A DNA stretch of 14,718 nt from Toxoplasma gondii ME49 (taxonomy: Eukaryota > Apicomplexa > Conoidasida > Eucoccidiorida > Sarcocystidae): the NCBI RefSeq assembly GCF_000006565.2, contig NW_017383889.1, positions 1 to 14,718 on the forward strand, given 5' to 3'. Positions within the stretch are counted from its first letter, which is position 1, and every line of letters starts with the position of its first letter. Below the pieces are notes generated by a model. That model was not told where the DNA came from and ran no database searches. It worked only from the letters and a program-made list of their open reading frames with translations. Below are positions 1-10,310 of the stretch, in pieces. The position numbers were made by a program, and so were the translations under genes.

Positions 1-2300
1 TGAGTGATGGACTGCAAGAGGCAAGCGCGATCTCCGTATTTATCGGAGTGTGAGCCCCCCCTGGCGAAGCAAGCCTCACCAGAATACGGCTCCCTGCCTT
101 TGCCTGGTCACGGTTGAATCGCAAGAGTGAGCGACTGGCACTGGCGGAGGGGGGAACCTTGGGTGTGGCAGGCGACGTTGTGCGATATGAGTTCGAGATT
201 CGCGAGACCATCGTTTTGCAGAAGGAGAATGTACGTACGCTTGCGGCGCCCGCACAGAGGTAACGCCCAACTAGCAACGTGATGTGATGGTGAGCGTCGG
301 ACTCGGTGCACCATGCGGGATGATGAGTGCGGCAATGTAGGCGTCAGTTCTTGCTTCGCCCCGTCACTTAGCATGGAACGTGAAGAAAGAGCGATGTCTC
401 TTGTGTATGCTCGCGTCAATGGCTGAACTGTTGGGGCACGCCGTGTAGCCGCATCTATGGGAATACTTCGTCGTTCAGCGTTTCGTGTCTGCGCTGAGTG
501 TCTTCGCACGGTCGACCATATATCGCGATGCTGTCCCAGCCGGCCATGCCTATGGCATGCATCATAAGTGCGACGTACAAAAAGCACATTTGGTGTGGTG
601 GCCCCGACTGACAGCCGGACCACCCTGGTCAATGCGTCCGCTGGCTGCCTCATCCTTTTGGCATGAGGTTCGTGAGAGTGATTTTGTTGCCCTCTAAACA
701 GTTGCTTATCGAGGCTGGCTACGCGGCTGCCGATGCGCTACACCCGGCACACGACGGCTGTGGTTTCAGCCTCCGGCGAGGCAACAACTACGTGACTACC
801 ACCAACCGAGTTGCTTGTGTGAACGCCAGGCGACGCCCACATGCGGCTCTATGTGACTCTAAGGAGACTGGTCCACGTTGGATAAGTGACACCTTGGTGG
901 TGCCCGGGGGCCCGCTGAGCCGAGGATGCAGTGGGAGTGTGTCACACACGTTTCTTTGGCTCGCGCCTCTTGGGCGCATATGCTAGCGGTCGCACCAGGT
1001 GGCGGAGGCACTCAGAGCTGGCTGTGGGTCACGAGCAGAGACGCGACACGGTGGTTGCACCTGACTCAGTGCGGTCACATCACAACTGTGTTCGCCCACG
1101 CGCACAGCTGGTAGGCAGCGACTAGGAAATATCAGAGAGACGTGGCCATTGTGCTGGAGGGTGTAAGGAGGGACTCGAGGTGTCGAGGCATCCGATGAGG
1201 TATGCGACAGGAACGGAGCGAGAAGTCGATTGGGGACAGTGTGTGGCGCCGGTCATGGTGTTGATTCGGAGCCCATGTGATGCGTGTTTCGGATTCGCAT
1301 ATAATTGAGCACCGTCAAAGTTTTGATCAGTGTCGTAGCTTGGAGTCATGGGTGATCGCGTGATCACAGATCGAACGTTGTTAAATCGTAGCGCCATGCG
1401 CAGCCGTTCTAGAGCCGCAATTGTCTCCTCCTGCGACTGACAGGTGGAGGTAGCGTTTACCATGGATGGAGAGCTAGCGATGGCGTATTGAGTCTTGGAA
1501 ACCAACATGCTGCATGAAGTGGTCATATATGTGGGAGCACATGCTGTTGTAGCCACCATGGTCGTGGCCCGCCGAAGCAGGCCCGGACCGAAAGACGTAT
1601 TGACAGGTCGAGCCTCGGTTCCCAGCGGCATCCTTCCTTGATATGACCTTCTATGAAGTGACACTCTCCCATCTGCTCCCTGCTCAGAGAGAATTAGTAG
1701 GCTCACGGTTATGTGTGATAGAGTAAACGGACAATGTTCAGTTGCTGTGTCATTTGACGAGTGGTGTGAGAGAGAAGCATGTCCGACATTGTCGTTGTTT
1801 GTGCTGTGGTGCAAAATGCACTGTCATGCCACCACGTGCTCAGTTTTTGATGCCGTTTCTCATGTAGGGGTGTGTGAGCAGGTCACCGGTGGAACATCCT
1901 GTGGGCAGAAGCAGACAACGATTTTTGTATTGTTTTTGGTGCAGCAATATCTCAACTGGGCAGCGTCTGGAAGTATGCAGGGGCATGTTGCTGGTAGTGC
2001 TAGAGTCAGTACATAGCTCTGATATGCTGGACGTTTCGCTCCCGCATGACCATCCGTTAAGTCCTTGCTAAGGGCAGCTCCATCATAAGAAATGCTTCGT
2101 GTAGACTATCCCATGAGATCCTGGTAACGTGCCAGCCAGTATGCGCTGGTCATGACTCAAGAGGATATTTAGTCGTATTGCGTGATGCTGACAGTTATTG
2201 TAGCGTCGTCGTGACTGTATGTATTCGGTTGCCGTGTGGGGGCCAAAGAATGGTGAATCGAGCAGTACGACTAGCAGCCTTTGATTCATGTGTCCAGGAC
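1..2300. repeat. Degenerate subtelomeric repeat, copy A (5' end outside the window)
   Basis: First of three tandem copies of a ~2.35-kb unit, recognised by comparing the window with itself. Anchors shared with copy B include a 16-base identity ATGCGCTACACCCGGC (733-748 against 3078-3093), GTGAGAGT (672 against 3020), CCAGGCGAC (826 against 3139), TGACGAGTG (1755 against 4314), CAGACAACG (1912 against 4423), GCAGCGTC (1960 against 4472) and GTCGTGACTGT (2208 against 4607). The offset drifts only between about 2280 and 2580, as expected for one ancient duplication with indels. Identity by eye is about 75-85% in the best 40-60-base blocks and much lower between them. No gene is supported in this copy: the longest open frame (- strand, 1122-1814) starts at TTG and is explained by the G/T-rich + strand. 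The exact unit boundaries are uncertain. Confidence 0.7.
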
Positions 2301-2688
2301 CGTGTTTCCCTGTTATTCTACACAACTATATATAATAGTTTCACATGGGGTTGGAGGCAAGGGAAGTCAAATGCTGCCTTTGCTCTGATAAATGGTGGGC
2401 AGCGTGAGGGCAATGACGACGGAGAACTAGTCTGTGTGCTCCTCCATTTTGTATCGGGGTAAATGAATCAAGAGGTACTCTGGTGGGCATAGCCGCCGCT
2501 GCGGCAAGGCATGGAGTTATACAATAAGGAGTAAGGTGGCTCTCTGATATCTCTGTGAAGTCATCGTATGATGAATTCGCAGTTGATGCAAGTATGCAGA
2601 GAAAGGGTCTGGCCAATTGTCCCTCAACAAACGCGCGCTAATCTAGAGACGCTGGGAGGTGCTTTAGCTCACGGTTGCTGCACCGGTT

Positions 2689-2706
2689 AGACTGTGAATA
2701 CAGTCT
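2689..2706. repeat. Short hairpin, 7-bp arms
   Basis: Perfect inverted repeat AGACTGT-gaat-ACAGTCT inside repeat copy B. It lies 107 bases before a stronger hairpin with the same loop length. The corresponding part of copy A does not show it. A 7-bp arm is not rare by chance in a window of this size. Confidence 0.4.
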
Positions 2707-2812
2707 GTCGACCGCGTGTCGGTCCCCCATTTGAAATGGAAGGCGCTTCACAGGGGCATGTTTTCGGGATTAGCAGCCAATTCCTTAGCAGCATCATGCG
2801 GAGCCTCGTGGG

Positions 2813-2836
2813 GAATATTTGGTAATCCAAATATTC
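2813..2836. repeat. Perfect hairpin, 10-bp arms, 4-base loop
   Basis: GAATATTTGG-taat-CCAAATATTC, a perfect inverted repeat. The aligned part of copy A (about 460-480) keeps only the leading GGGAATA-TT and not the second arm, so the hairpin arose in copy B or was lost from A. No neighbouring gene suggests a terminator or operator, and no function can be assigned. Confidence 0.6.
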
Positions 2837-4690
2837 GGTTTTCTTGAGGCTCGTAGTTCGGTAGTTATCATCAAGCGTTGCTGCCCCAGCTGGTCCTGTC
2901 TACAGGATGGAGTAGGCTGACACCAAGTTAGAGTCACATTTGAAGTGGTGGTAGATATACGCAGCTGGGCCACGGTGGCTACCCCCCCTGGCTTTTTCCC
3001 GCGTTTGCGGTTGGCATTTGTGAGAGTCATTTTCTTGCCTTCGAAATAGGCACTTACGGATTATGGGGCTGTTGCCCATGCGCTACACCCGGCGCAAGAC
3101 ACTGATCTCGGCATCCGACAGAGTTTTTTGCGTGAATACCAGGCGACACTCACATGCGGCTGTATACGACTAAGAAGATTGAACCTCGACAATTCTGTGT
3201 GGATGGTGACTGAACCCCTACTTACAGGAGCGGTGCAGTGGTGGATACGCCTGTCCTTGACATCGTTCGTCGAGGGCATCTGCATGCCCAAGTCCCGCCC
3301 ACGTCTTTGTTTAAGGGAGTTTATCGGGATGATGCCGGAGCTAGCTACCATCTCCTCCACATCGCATAAGCATTATGGAAACTGAAGAGTAGTCGAAGGA
3401 TATCACGCACGTGTCATATGGGATACGTAGTATCCTCCAAGTAGCCAAGGTACCAAATATGGTATTGGGGAAAGGAGGTTTGTAATGACTGTAGCACTCC
3501 AGAAACTCATTTGTCCCCATGGTAGTACATATCCGAGGGACTGTTGGTACCTGAATACACCGAACGTACCATGCACTTCTGGCGCACTAGCAGTCGAGAC
3601 TCAGTTCGGCGGCATCTCCCGAATCCCATCTGCCACGTTACGGCTTTGTTTGCTGCCGCACATTGGCATGGCGCTGAACAGCAGCTGGAGGGGTGACGAG
3701 ACTCGATGTAGCCGGTAGGAAAGATATATGGTGAGACCAGATGTAGTAAACCGGGAATAATTGTAGTGCTGCGCAGGGTGGTGAAGTCTTATGTTTGTGC
3801 AACGTGTCATGGATCGAAGCTGGAGTGGCGTGAGAACTAAGCATGCCGTGTAGCAATTGACGGAAATGCGGTACACGTGGATTGCACCTCGCAAGCCACC
3901 TTTGGCCAGTCCTAGTACTGCTCCCCTCGTGTGGCATTTGCCTTACCTTGTCATCAGTATGAAACGATCGAGAGCGAACAAAGGAAGATGGAGTCATTGT
4001 TTGCATGGGCGCCAGAACCCAACATCCTGAAGGAACGCGAGGTTGTCAAGAGTGAAGCTGGGTTCGGATCCACTAGACTCAGTACCGACTAGGACCGACT
4101 CGGCCCGTGGGCCAACATGCCACAGTTGTGCCCCCAGTGGAATACCCTGCAGAATCTCTCTGTTGGGTCGAACGGGTTTCTATTTTTGTTTCGGTTCCAG
4201 CGTGCGCCGGTGGTAGCGCAACGGCGTGATGGCCAGCTACCGCTATTGCGTACGACCTCTGGTCAGAGGAATGGTGGCTTGCGGGAGCGGCTGCGTCGCC
4301 GTTTGTCAAGAGATGACGAGTGTGCAAGGTGAGTTGTCCTGCCACTACGCATGCAGGTATCGTGGAAATGAATGGTGCTGAGAGGCGATTTCCTAATTGA
4401 GAGAACGATGTGTAGACGGCGGCAGACAACGTTCTTCTGTACTGTTTTTCGTACGGTGGCGCCACAACTGTGCAGCGTCAGAAAGTATTAATGAGCACGG
4501 CTATCGAAGGGCATCGTCGTCATCAACAGTGTAGTGGGAACTACAGGCAGACATAGCAGCCATGCACAGTTCATATGCCGTTTATCCTCTTGCGCCGAAC
4601 TGGCGGGTCGTGACTGTGTCAACCACTTATCTTTGAGTGGGACGCATGAAGCCGGGTTCGTGAAGTGGTACGTTGTCATCATTGCCGGCG

Positions 4691-5640
4691 GCTGACCATA
4701 CTGCACAGTCGGGAGCAGGCGAAGCGTTTCACATGAACCTTGGGATTCGTCTCGGGAAGTTCGCGACATAGATGGCGAACCCGATCACTGGATGGTGCAA
4801 CACGTGTGGATACTGCTTCGTAGTGTTTTTCATCGTAGGTTGTCGGATGGCTCACGAGTCGTCGCTGTCGCTCCCCCGTCCCCGATGGCGCAGATGTCTG
4901 TTTATCTGGCGCAGGACGGTGGCTTCACTGTGTCCCATGTGGGCGGCGACCGTTTGCGCTTGGGTTCGTCACATGATCTGGTTGCCGGTTGCTCGTGGCA
5001 CCTGCCTAGGAACAGAATGTAGGAATGTTAGCTCGTGGAGGTGCTATGTACGGTACCTGTCTAAACAACGCTGAATTTGGTCGGGTATTCCGGCAATGTC
5101 TGAGGTCAGTGGTTACGCTGGTCCGAGGGAACCGGTGATGTGGGGCTTTGAAATCGCAATTCAGCAGGTGTGGCGAGTTATGTTGTCGAAGGTACTAGAG
5201 CTTGAGTCTCCAGTCTTGCGTCCATTGTGGTGTCTGGCTACACCGGAAGAAGGATGCTACGAATGACTCAACCAGGGGCAAATTTGCAACGTACGACAAG
5301 CTGTGTGTGTCGCGTGGTGTATCGGGCGTTGGTTATCGTGAGCTATAGAAGCAGGGGCGTCCGGAGAGAGTATGTCGTCCTTAGGCTAGATGCATCTCCG
5401 TCCGTGCTCCGTGGTATCAGCACAGGCAGGACTCCGAAACAAAAGACGAACGGTAAAAGTGACAGTAACAGGGTCGAAAAGGTGTGCAGAGCGGTTTTGG
5501 TCATACTCGGCCGGATGCGGGCTGTTTAATAACGTCGGCCCGCCGACAGCATGAGTGTTGCCAGTCTCCGGATGTGTGCTGGCGCCGCCGGCATCATGTG
5601 TGTAGCGTGGTTCTTGCCGCTGGTCGAGACAGGGTGCGTA
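4691..5640. repeat. Degenerate subtelomeric repeat, copy C (partial)
   Basis: Third, incomplete copy. It shows GTTTCACATG at 4728 (2338 in B), a GGTGGCT block at 4918 (2535 in B) and a GCGTTGGTTATCGTGAG-like block ending near 5342 that resembles B near 3024. The offsets are 2390, 2383 and 2318, in line with the A-to-B spacing. Similarity is weaker than between A and B, and fades around 5550-5640. There the G/T-rich composition ends and a T-run (5657-5664) begins. No gene is supported within this copy. Confidence 0.45.
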
Positions 5641-5900
5641 ATCTTGTGTAATAGGTGTTTTTTTCTCTGTTAAGGCCTAGCCTATGACAGTAGGAATGAC
5701 GTTATAGGCGGATAAAACGATGCGCGCCAGTACCTCTCACAGGTCCGCTCCTGCATTATCGTTGTCTTTCGCTTCAGAATTGCGCGATGAAACAGTGCAT
5801 CAATTGTAAACGGTGGACTAGCACCGTTGGCACTCGTTCCAGTGAGAACGTGTGATGGTAGGGAAGGTGCAGCCAAGCGTTCATTCCGTGGCCAAAGGGG

Positions 5901-6344
5901 ATGTGTACTCTGATAGAGGAACGACTGCCCTGCCGGGGGGGGGCTGCTGCAGACGCTGTAGAGAACAGGATTGTAGGCGATGGCAGAATGGAAACGAGGG
6001 ACTTCCTGACGCCCTTCATGTATAATGAATGTGGGCCGGTTCAACAGCAAAGAAACTTGGACGCTGACGACAACCAAGCGTGCTACATGTTTAGGTGTTA
6101 CCACTTTCCCTGCTGCACACTCCTTCCTGCCAACAAACCCTTTTCTCGTCTTTCGGTGATTCAAGTCGATGTCAATGCAGGAGTGAAAAGGAGTGCTGTG
6201 CATTACAGATATTTCTGCGTAGCTCTCATTCCTCTTTGGTCTCCCCTGATGCATGATATTTGCTTCATCATAAAACTATTGCAGGTCGTGTCTGGGGAGC
6301 CCGGTTTGGCTATTGCTGGGCACATCTCACGCCTGCAACGATAA
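5901..6344 (+). CDS. Hypothetical open frame, doubtful
   Basis: A 147-codon frame with an ATG start at 5901, ending at a TAA at 6342-6344. I do not recognise it. The predicted product is rich in cysteine and has scattered hydrophobic stretches (about residues 100-130) but no signal peptide at its start. No domain or motif stands out. A 190-codon frame on the - strand covers much of the same DNA (5682-6254), so neither is favoured by openness alone. The first codons fall just before the G-run at 5935, where an indel would destroy the frame. It is most likely a chance open frame. Confidence 0.12.
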   Translation: MCTLIEERLPCRGGAAADAVENRIVGDGRMETRDFLTPFMYNECGPVQQQRNLDADDNQACYMFRCYHFPCCTLLPANKPFSRLSVIQVDVNAGVKRSAVHYRYFCVALIPLWSPLMHDICFIIKLLQVVSGEPGLAIAGHISRLQR

Positions 6345-6658
6345 TTAGAGTGGGTGGCCGGAATCAGAAAACTCTGGTTGAAGATTCCCGTTCAATCAGT
6401 TCATCTCTCGTCTACCTTCAGCAATTAGCCGTGAGTGTCCCAAAGCCTTCCTTCTCTAGCCGTCTCACCCAGAGATACCAGCTGTGTCTCCATCTGTGGA
6501 TGGTTGAGGATGAAGCCAACGAGGGAGGGAAAGACCAACGGCGACTAGATACCTGCGGTGATGTAGGTGAGGCAGAACGGTGCTGGATCAGGTGCCTGCT
6601 GGGAGAAGGGTGTTCTGGCGTAAGGCAGAGAGAAGATGGGAAGACTTCCCATGCCTGA
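6260..6658 (+). CDS. Possible decayed exon with acidic segment
   Basis: Open + strand frame ending at TGA 6656-6658. It has no ATG at its 5' end; the first in-frame ATG is near 6500. The stretch encoded by about 6485-6640 is acidic and cysteine-containing, with coding-like codon choice (runs such as WMVEDEANEGGKDQRR). Plausible splice signals flank it: pyrimidine-rich CTACCTTCAG near 6421 and CTCACCCAG near 6472 as acceptors, and TAG-GTGAGG near 6566 as a donor. No start exon or partner exon can be identified and I do not recognise a family. It may be an exon, a relic of one, or chance. Confidence 0.15.
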   Translation: MLHHKTIAGRVWGARFGYCWAHLTPATIIRVGGRNQKTLVEDSRSISSSLVYLQQLAVSVPKPSFSSRLTQRYQLCLHLWMVEDEANEGGKDQRRLDTCGDVGEAERCWIRCLLGEGCSGVRQREDGKTSHA

Positions 6659-7598
6659 CCCATATCCAAGCATTGCCTGCCTGGAGACCTATGTCGCGGC
6701 CGGTGGGATTTTGCTTTACGAACAGACAAGGGCGTGGTGCTCGAAAAAAAATCTCGGCAACCTGATATAGAGGAAAAGAGACTGAGTCAATCATGAAGGC
6801 CTGACAGCAGGCATCAGTGGAACTGGGGTGCGTGGGTGAAAGTGCTGTAATGCCCCTGATCAGTCAGCCCATTCTGTATACGTGGGATGTATTGTCGTTG
6901 ATAGCGCGGCCGTGCGCAAAGGCGACATGGTGGTACGAGGAGAAAAGGGCAAGACACCCTTGTAGCGTAGTGAGATGAATTGTTTTGTCCTTTCCAGTAA
7001 TGGGGTGTCAGAGAAACTGCGCCGGATGTCACTGGATTGTTGCATTAGAGCAGACTGCAGCAGCTTGTTTGAACGGTTTTGAGGTTCTCCACGCTGAGCC
7101 GATATGGTTGTAGACGCCGCATAAATAACTGAGATTGGGATTCTCGTACCAAGCATAGGTTAACTGTTTCGCATTGGTTGATCGATTTCTTGAATACGCT
7201 CGTCAGGAAGATGTACGAATGGCCGGATGGGACAAGTGGCATACAAAGCATGTGTTGGTGAACATGGGACAGGATATGCTGTGGTTGTCTGCTATGGATA
7301 TATATCGGATTGCGCGATGCACCTGGATCAATAGTCGAATGGGAGCACTCATTCTCTCAAAAAACGAAATTTTGGGGGTCAGAAGTCGACGCGTACCCTA
7401 AATGAAGATACAAGTCTTTGTTCAAGACTAGATGGACGTTGAGACGAAAATCGTATTGCAATGCTGATGGGAGTGCTAGAGTGACATGAGCATGTGGCTA
7501 GGTGTTGTGGTTACCCGCGCAATGGAGCCGACACTACCCTCGGAACCCGTTCCAGTTGATTCCTGAGAAGCCACCGCACATTGCGTCCACTGCTCCTG

Positions 7599-7910
7599 AT
7601 GGCTCTTTTTCGAGCAGGTGGTGAACTATATATATGGGTCCCTCTAACCTATGGGCAGGTACTGCCATTTGCTCTTGCGGCTGACAGGCTGCAGTGGAAT
7701 GTCTGGGGAGAACGGGAGCTAACTACTAAAACACTCTGCGCATTGCTGAAGCAAAAAGTACAACGCAGCACACCTTGTATCTTCGACAGTGTTGTGGCTG
7801 GTGCGAGAGGCTCGCGTGTTGATGGCAGTCGACACCGCGCTCTGTCATGCCCGTCCAGGCGACGTTGTCGCTGCACTTATGGGCATTATGCTGGTCCCCA
7901 TCTGTTATAA
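7599..7910 (+). CDS. Hypothetical open frame, doubtful
   Basis: From the ATG at 7599 the frame runs about 103 codons to a TAA at 7908-7910. The N-terminal half is hydrophobic and tryptophan-containing, starting MALFRAGGELYIWVPL. The last third is arginine- and cysteine-rich, which looks less like a genuine protein end. There is no recognisable family, no consensus start context and no obvious partner exon. Competing - strand frames overlap it. Probably non-coding. Confidence 0.12.
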   Translation: MALFRAGGELYIWVPLTYGQVLPFALAADRLQWNVWGERELTTKTLCALLKQKVQRSTPCIFDSVVAGARGSRVDGSRHRALSCPSRRRCRCTYGHYAGPHLL

Positions 7911-8559
7911 TTAGGCAACGTCTGTACATGGCATCCATGAGTTTCAAGCATGTGTGCCCTCGGCTCTGAGTTGTAGCTGCACGATCACTACGAATTGAAT
8001 CAACTGCTTTATTTCCGTCGGGCCGGCTACGGTAATCGTATATTCTTTTTAATTATGCATCAGCAACACCCATTCCCCAGCGCAACAAATCTATACTGTG
8101 TCAGTAACTTGTGAACGTGGCCGAACGGACACTCTCGTCTTTCATTACATGTAACCGCCCAAAAAACGACTTTATTCGCAAATACTTGGAAATCAAAACC
8201 GGATAGCATGCTTGATGCGTGAGGCCAACGGGCTGTCGCTTCTGGCCGAGGATGGCCCTTTTTCATTTCTAGACTATCGGGGAGTCCGCATGCTTGACGG
8301 TTGTCACGGCAAAGTTGGAGGCGGTGCCCAAACTGTAGAATTTGTAATCCGGGTGACATCTGTGTTTCCATGAGGAGGGGAGCGTTCCATGACAATTACC
8401 ATAGGCGATTAGAGAACTCAAATGAAGTAGAAAAGGTTTTCCTATGGCGGATATTTCCTGAGTTTTTGTTGTGTGTCCCTCCCTACCACAATTGGTATGT
8501 CGTCACGTGAGTGAAGCAACGTCGGAAGAACAGTAACCTTGCAACTTGTTATTGCAAGC

Positions 8560-8766
8560 TCGGAAAGAGGTGACAGCCTGACGAACGTAGAGGCTGAACC
8601 GGTGCGTGAAGCAGCGGTTGAGACCGAGCGACCCTTCATTTCTGTGTTGGTGGGCTGGCAGTGGCTCGTCTTCGTCGTTGACCCTCCAGGCCGGTGGTGG
8701 GCGGACAGTTGCAGTAGGATGGCGCGAAATGGACCTAATAAAATAAGAAAGGCTAAATACAGGTGA
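8560..8766 (+). CDS. Possible exon or exon relic
   Basis: Open frame with no ATG at its 5' end, so it could only be a downstream exon. A possible acceptor is the TTGTTATTGCAAG ending near 8559. The encoded peptide starts with an acidic, alanine/glutamate-rich segment (NVEAEPVREAAVETERP), followed by a tryptophan- and valine-rich hydrophobic patch (FISVLVGWQWLVFVV, about 15 residues) and a basic end. The order acidic segment, hydrophobic patch, basic tail recalls the second exon of the gene at 12458, but no sequence similarity is visible. An ATG-started - strand frame (8503-8850) overlaps it. Confidence 0.18.
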   Translation, partial: SERGDSLTNVEAEPVREAAVETERPFISVLVGWQWLVFVVDPPGRWWADSCSRMARNGPNKIRKAKYR

Positions 8767-8900
8767 ATTCGCTTTGCAGTCCTTCGTGAATGACAAAGGC
8801 ATGAGAACTGGCATCATCCGAAACCACGTGATCCAATTCTTTGTCAGCATTATATTTACATATGTCCGTCTAAAATGACGAAGAAAAGAAAGGACGCCTT

Positions 8901-10100
8901 ATTTATGATTACAGCGGTGTACAGTGGAACATTTCTCATTTATGTTTGCTCTGCATGGCAAACCTGTTGCCAGTTTTTGTTGCCTGATGGTCAGAGAAGA
9001 AGAAAACCTCGTAATCAAGTGATGACGTGTTGTGCTTGACTGTTAGTGGACGAACAGTACACAATTGGGGACTCTCACGTGTACCCGTGTCGTAGATGAA
9101 GAGCAGACATATGATTTGTAGCCTGCCAAAAAAAGAGCGAACTATGATAGGAAGGTGAAGGGCAGTGAACCTAAAGACCTGCGTATATAACGGTGTACTG
9201 TACGAGTCGGTCACTGCAATTTCCACAACTGTCTCCAGCCCGCGAAGACTGCTTCACCGACTGCCTGTAGTTGCCCCCATCTCATATTCAACTTCATTGT
9301 TCAGTAACTGCATCAAATCGTGAACCTCTCCGATCACGAATATATGCATCTCAATAGCGCTGTCAGTTGAGAATGAACGTGAACCCAGTTACCCTAGATA
9401 GGTGTCTTCCTTCTTGTGAACTGTCTCTGTCAGACGGATGCCCGGAGATAGCTTCGATAACTGGCCATCAAACACCGCTCGAGAGAAATTTTCGCTAGCG
9501 GCTGCTGTTCCATGTGTGGGTCGAATGTCTTTGATCCTGTCCACAGCACATCAGGAACCGATATACCCTTAAACACTATAACAGAGAGATATCGCCATCG
9601 AAAAAAATGGAGCGGTAGAGGAGGAAGAACAGCTGGTTGCCAGCGACACCGTACTCCATTTAGGCTACTTTTCTATGGGTTTAGTGGTTGTTTATTTGCG
9701 GCGACGAACATTCAGATCGAAATGTCGAAGCAAATCCACTATTCCACGTGAGATGATGCACCCACATGAGGAAAGTACAAGATATTTTTTTCATGTATTC
9801 CGTCAGAGAGCGTTACTGCGAAACACGTATGGAGTAAATTGTAATGGACAGGGCGATGCTGGCCCCGATCCCCATTCCCATGATGCAGGCTAAGCCACGA
9901 GATTGCGTATAACGCAGTTCCACCCGAAAGGAATTCAGGCTGAAAACATTCCATCGTAGGCCGTGATCATGCTGGCCCGAGCGCGATAATAAAAGATGAC
10001 ATGTGAAGTCGATTGAGGGTTCCTAGTACGTATTTTTCAGGAACTTATGGGTACACTGCCATGTCCGGAAGGAAATTTGACGTTTTCTCCCTGACTGAGG
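8901..10100. other. Region without a supported gene
   Basis: No frame here combines an ATG start with protein-like composition. The longest - strand frame (8936-9226) begins at GTG and overlaps A/T-rich sequence. Short A-runs occur near 9127 and 9601. No repeat shared with the rest of the window, no telomere-like motif and no RNA gene was seen. Confidence 0.5.
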
Positions 10101-10124
10101 ATCAATCTGGCTCTGATTACTCTA

Positions 10125-10307
10125 ATGTGTCTGTGTTTTCCATGTAAAATTTGTCATAGCATGTGTTGCAACGCATTATCTCTGTGTGGTGTCAACAGCA
10201 TTGGTCATCCCCTGCAGCCCTCAGCCACGACAGTGACAGACAAGTCTACAGGCAATGAACTTGAAATTATGTTCGAATTCCCCGTGGTAAATACAATCAA
10301 CGAATGA
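10125..10307 (+). CDS. Small cysteine-rich open frame, hypothetical
   Basis: A 60-codon frame with an ATG at 10125 and TGA at 10305-10307. Seven of the first 21 residues are cysteine (MCLCFPCKICHSMCC...). The remainder is a polar Ser/Thr segment followed by an acidic-hydrophobic end. There is no classical signal peptide and no known zinc-binding spacing that I can name. It is followed after three bases by another ATG-started frame (10311). This part of the window is C- and A-richer on the + strand than the repeat array, which lowers stop frequency, so openness alone is weak evidence. It could be a first exon or chance. Confidence 0.18.
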   Translation: MCLCFPCKICHSMCCNALSLCGVNSIGHPLQPSATTVTDKSTGNELEIMFEFPVVNTINE

Positions 10308-10310
10308 CGG

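Larger units (their letters stand above)
2301..4690. repeat. Degenerate subtelomeric repeat, copy B
   Basis: Second copy of the ~2.35-kb unit, directly repeated after copy A. It matches A over about 2880-4620, and more weakly from about 2370 (shared CTGCCTTTGC at 2374, against 94 in A). Relative to A it lacks about 35 bases near 3095-3130 and carries about 200-250 extra bases between about 3290 and 4190; the offset then falls back to about 2510. Copy B also contains two hairpins that A lacks. The open frames of copy A are not preserved here, which argues against a protein-coding role for the unit. The limits given are where the match to A and C can be placed by eye, to within about 50 bases. 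Confidence 0.65.
5641..8900. other. Gene-poor region, no convincing gene
   Basis: Beyond the tandem repeat, this stretch has more even strand composition and no recognisable repeat, RNA gene or protein family. The only ATG-started frame of more than about 130 codons is 5901-6344 (+). Overlapping frames on both strands from 5682 to 6658 compete for the same bases, as expected in non-coding sequence. A G-run (5935-5943) and an A-run (6744-6751) are the only low-complexity points. Possible exon remnants within it are listed separately at low confidence. Confidence 0.5.

Noticed and set aside
1122..1814. Longest open frame of the window, 230 codons on the - strand
   Set aside because: It begins at TTG, has no recognisable domain, and lies in the G/T-rich repeat array, where the - strand is C/A-rich and naturally poor in stops. 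The aligned repeat copy B does not keep the frame.
3281..3287. TGCATGC site resembling an apicomplexan AP2 target, and TGAGACG motifs at 7440 and 12675
   Set aside because: A 7-mer is expected a few times by chance in this window, and none sits before a supported start codon.
3638..4465. Two - strand frames of 122 and 128 codons in repeat copy B
   Set aside because: They are explained by strand composition. Their sequences do not resemble the - strand frame in the equivalent part of copy A, so no coding constraint is shared.
1..5640. Possible mitochondrial-DNA insertions or transposon as the source of the repeated blocks
   Set aside because: No terminal inverted repeats, target-site duplications, transposase or reverse transcriptase motifs, or recognisable mitochondrial gene fragments were seen.
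5682..6254. 190-codon frame on the - strand
   Set aside because: No family, signal peptide or motif is visible. It overlaps an ATG-started + strand frame of similar quality, so openness does not distinguish it from chance.
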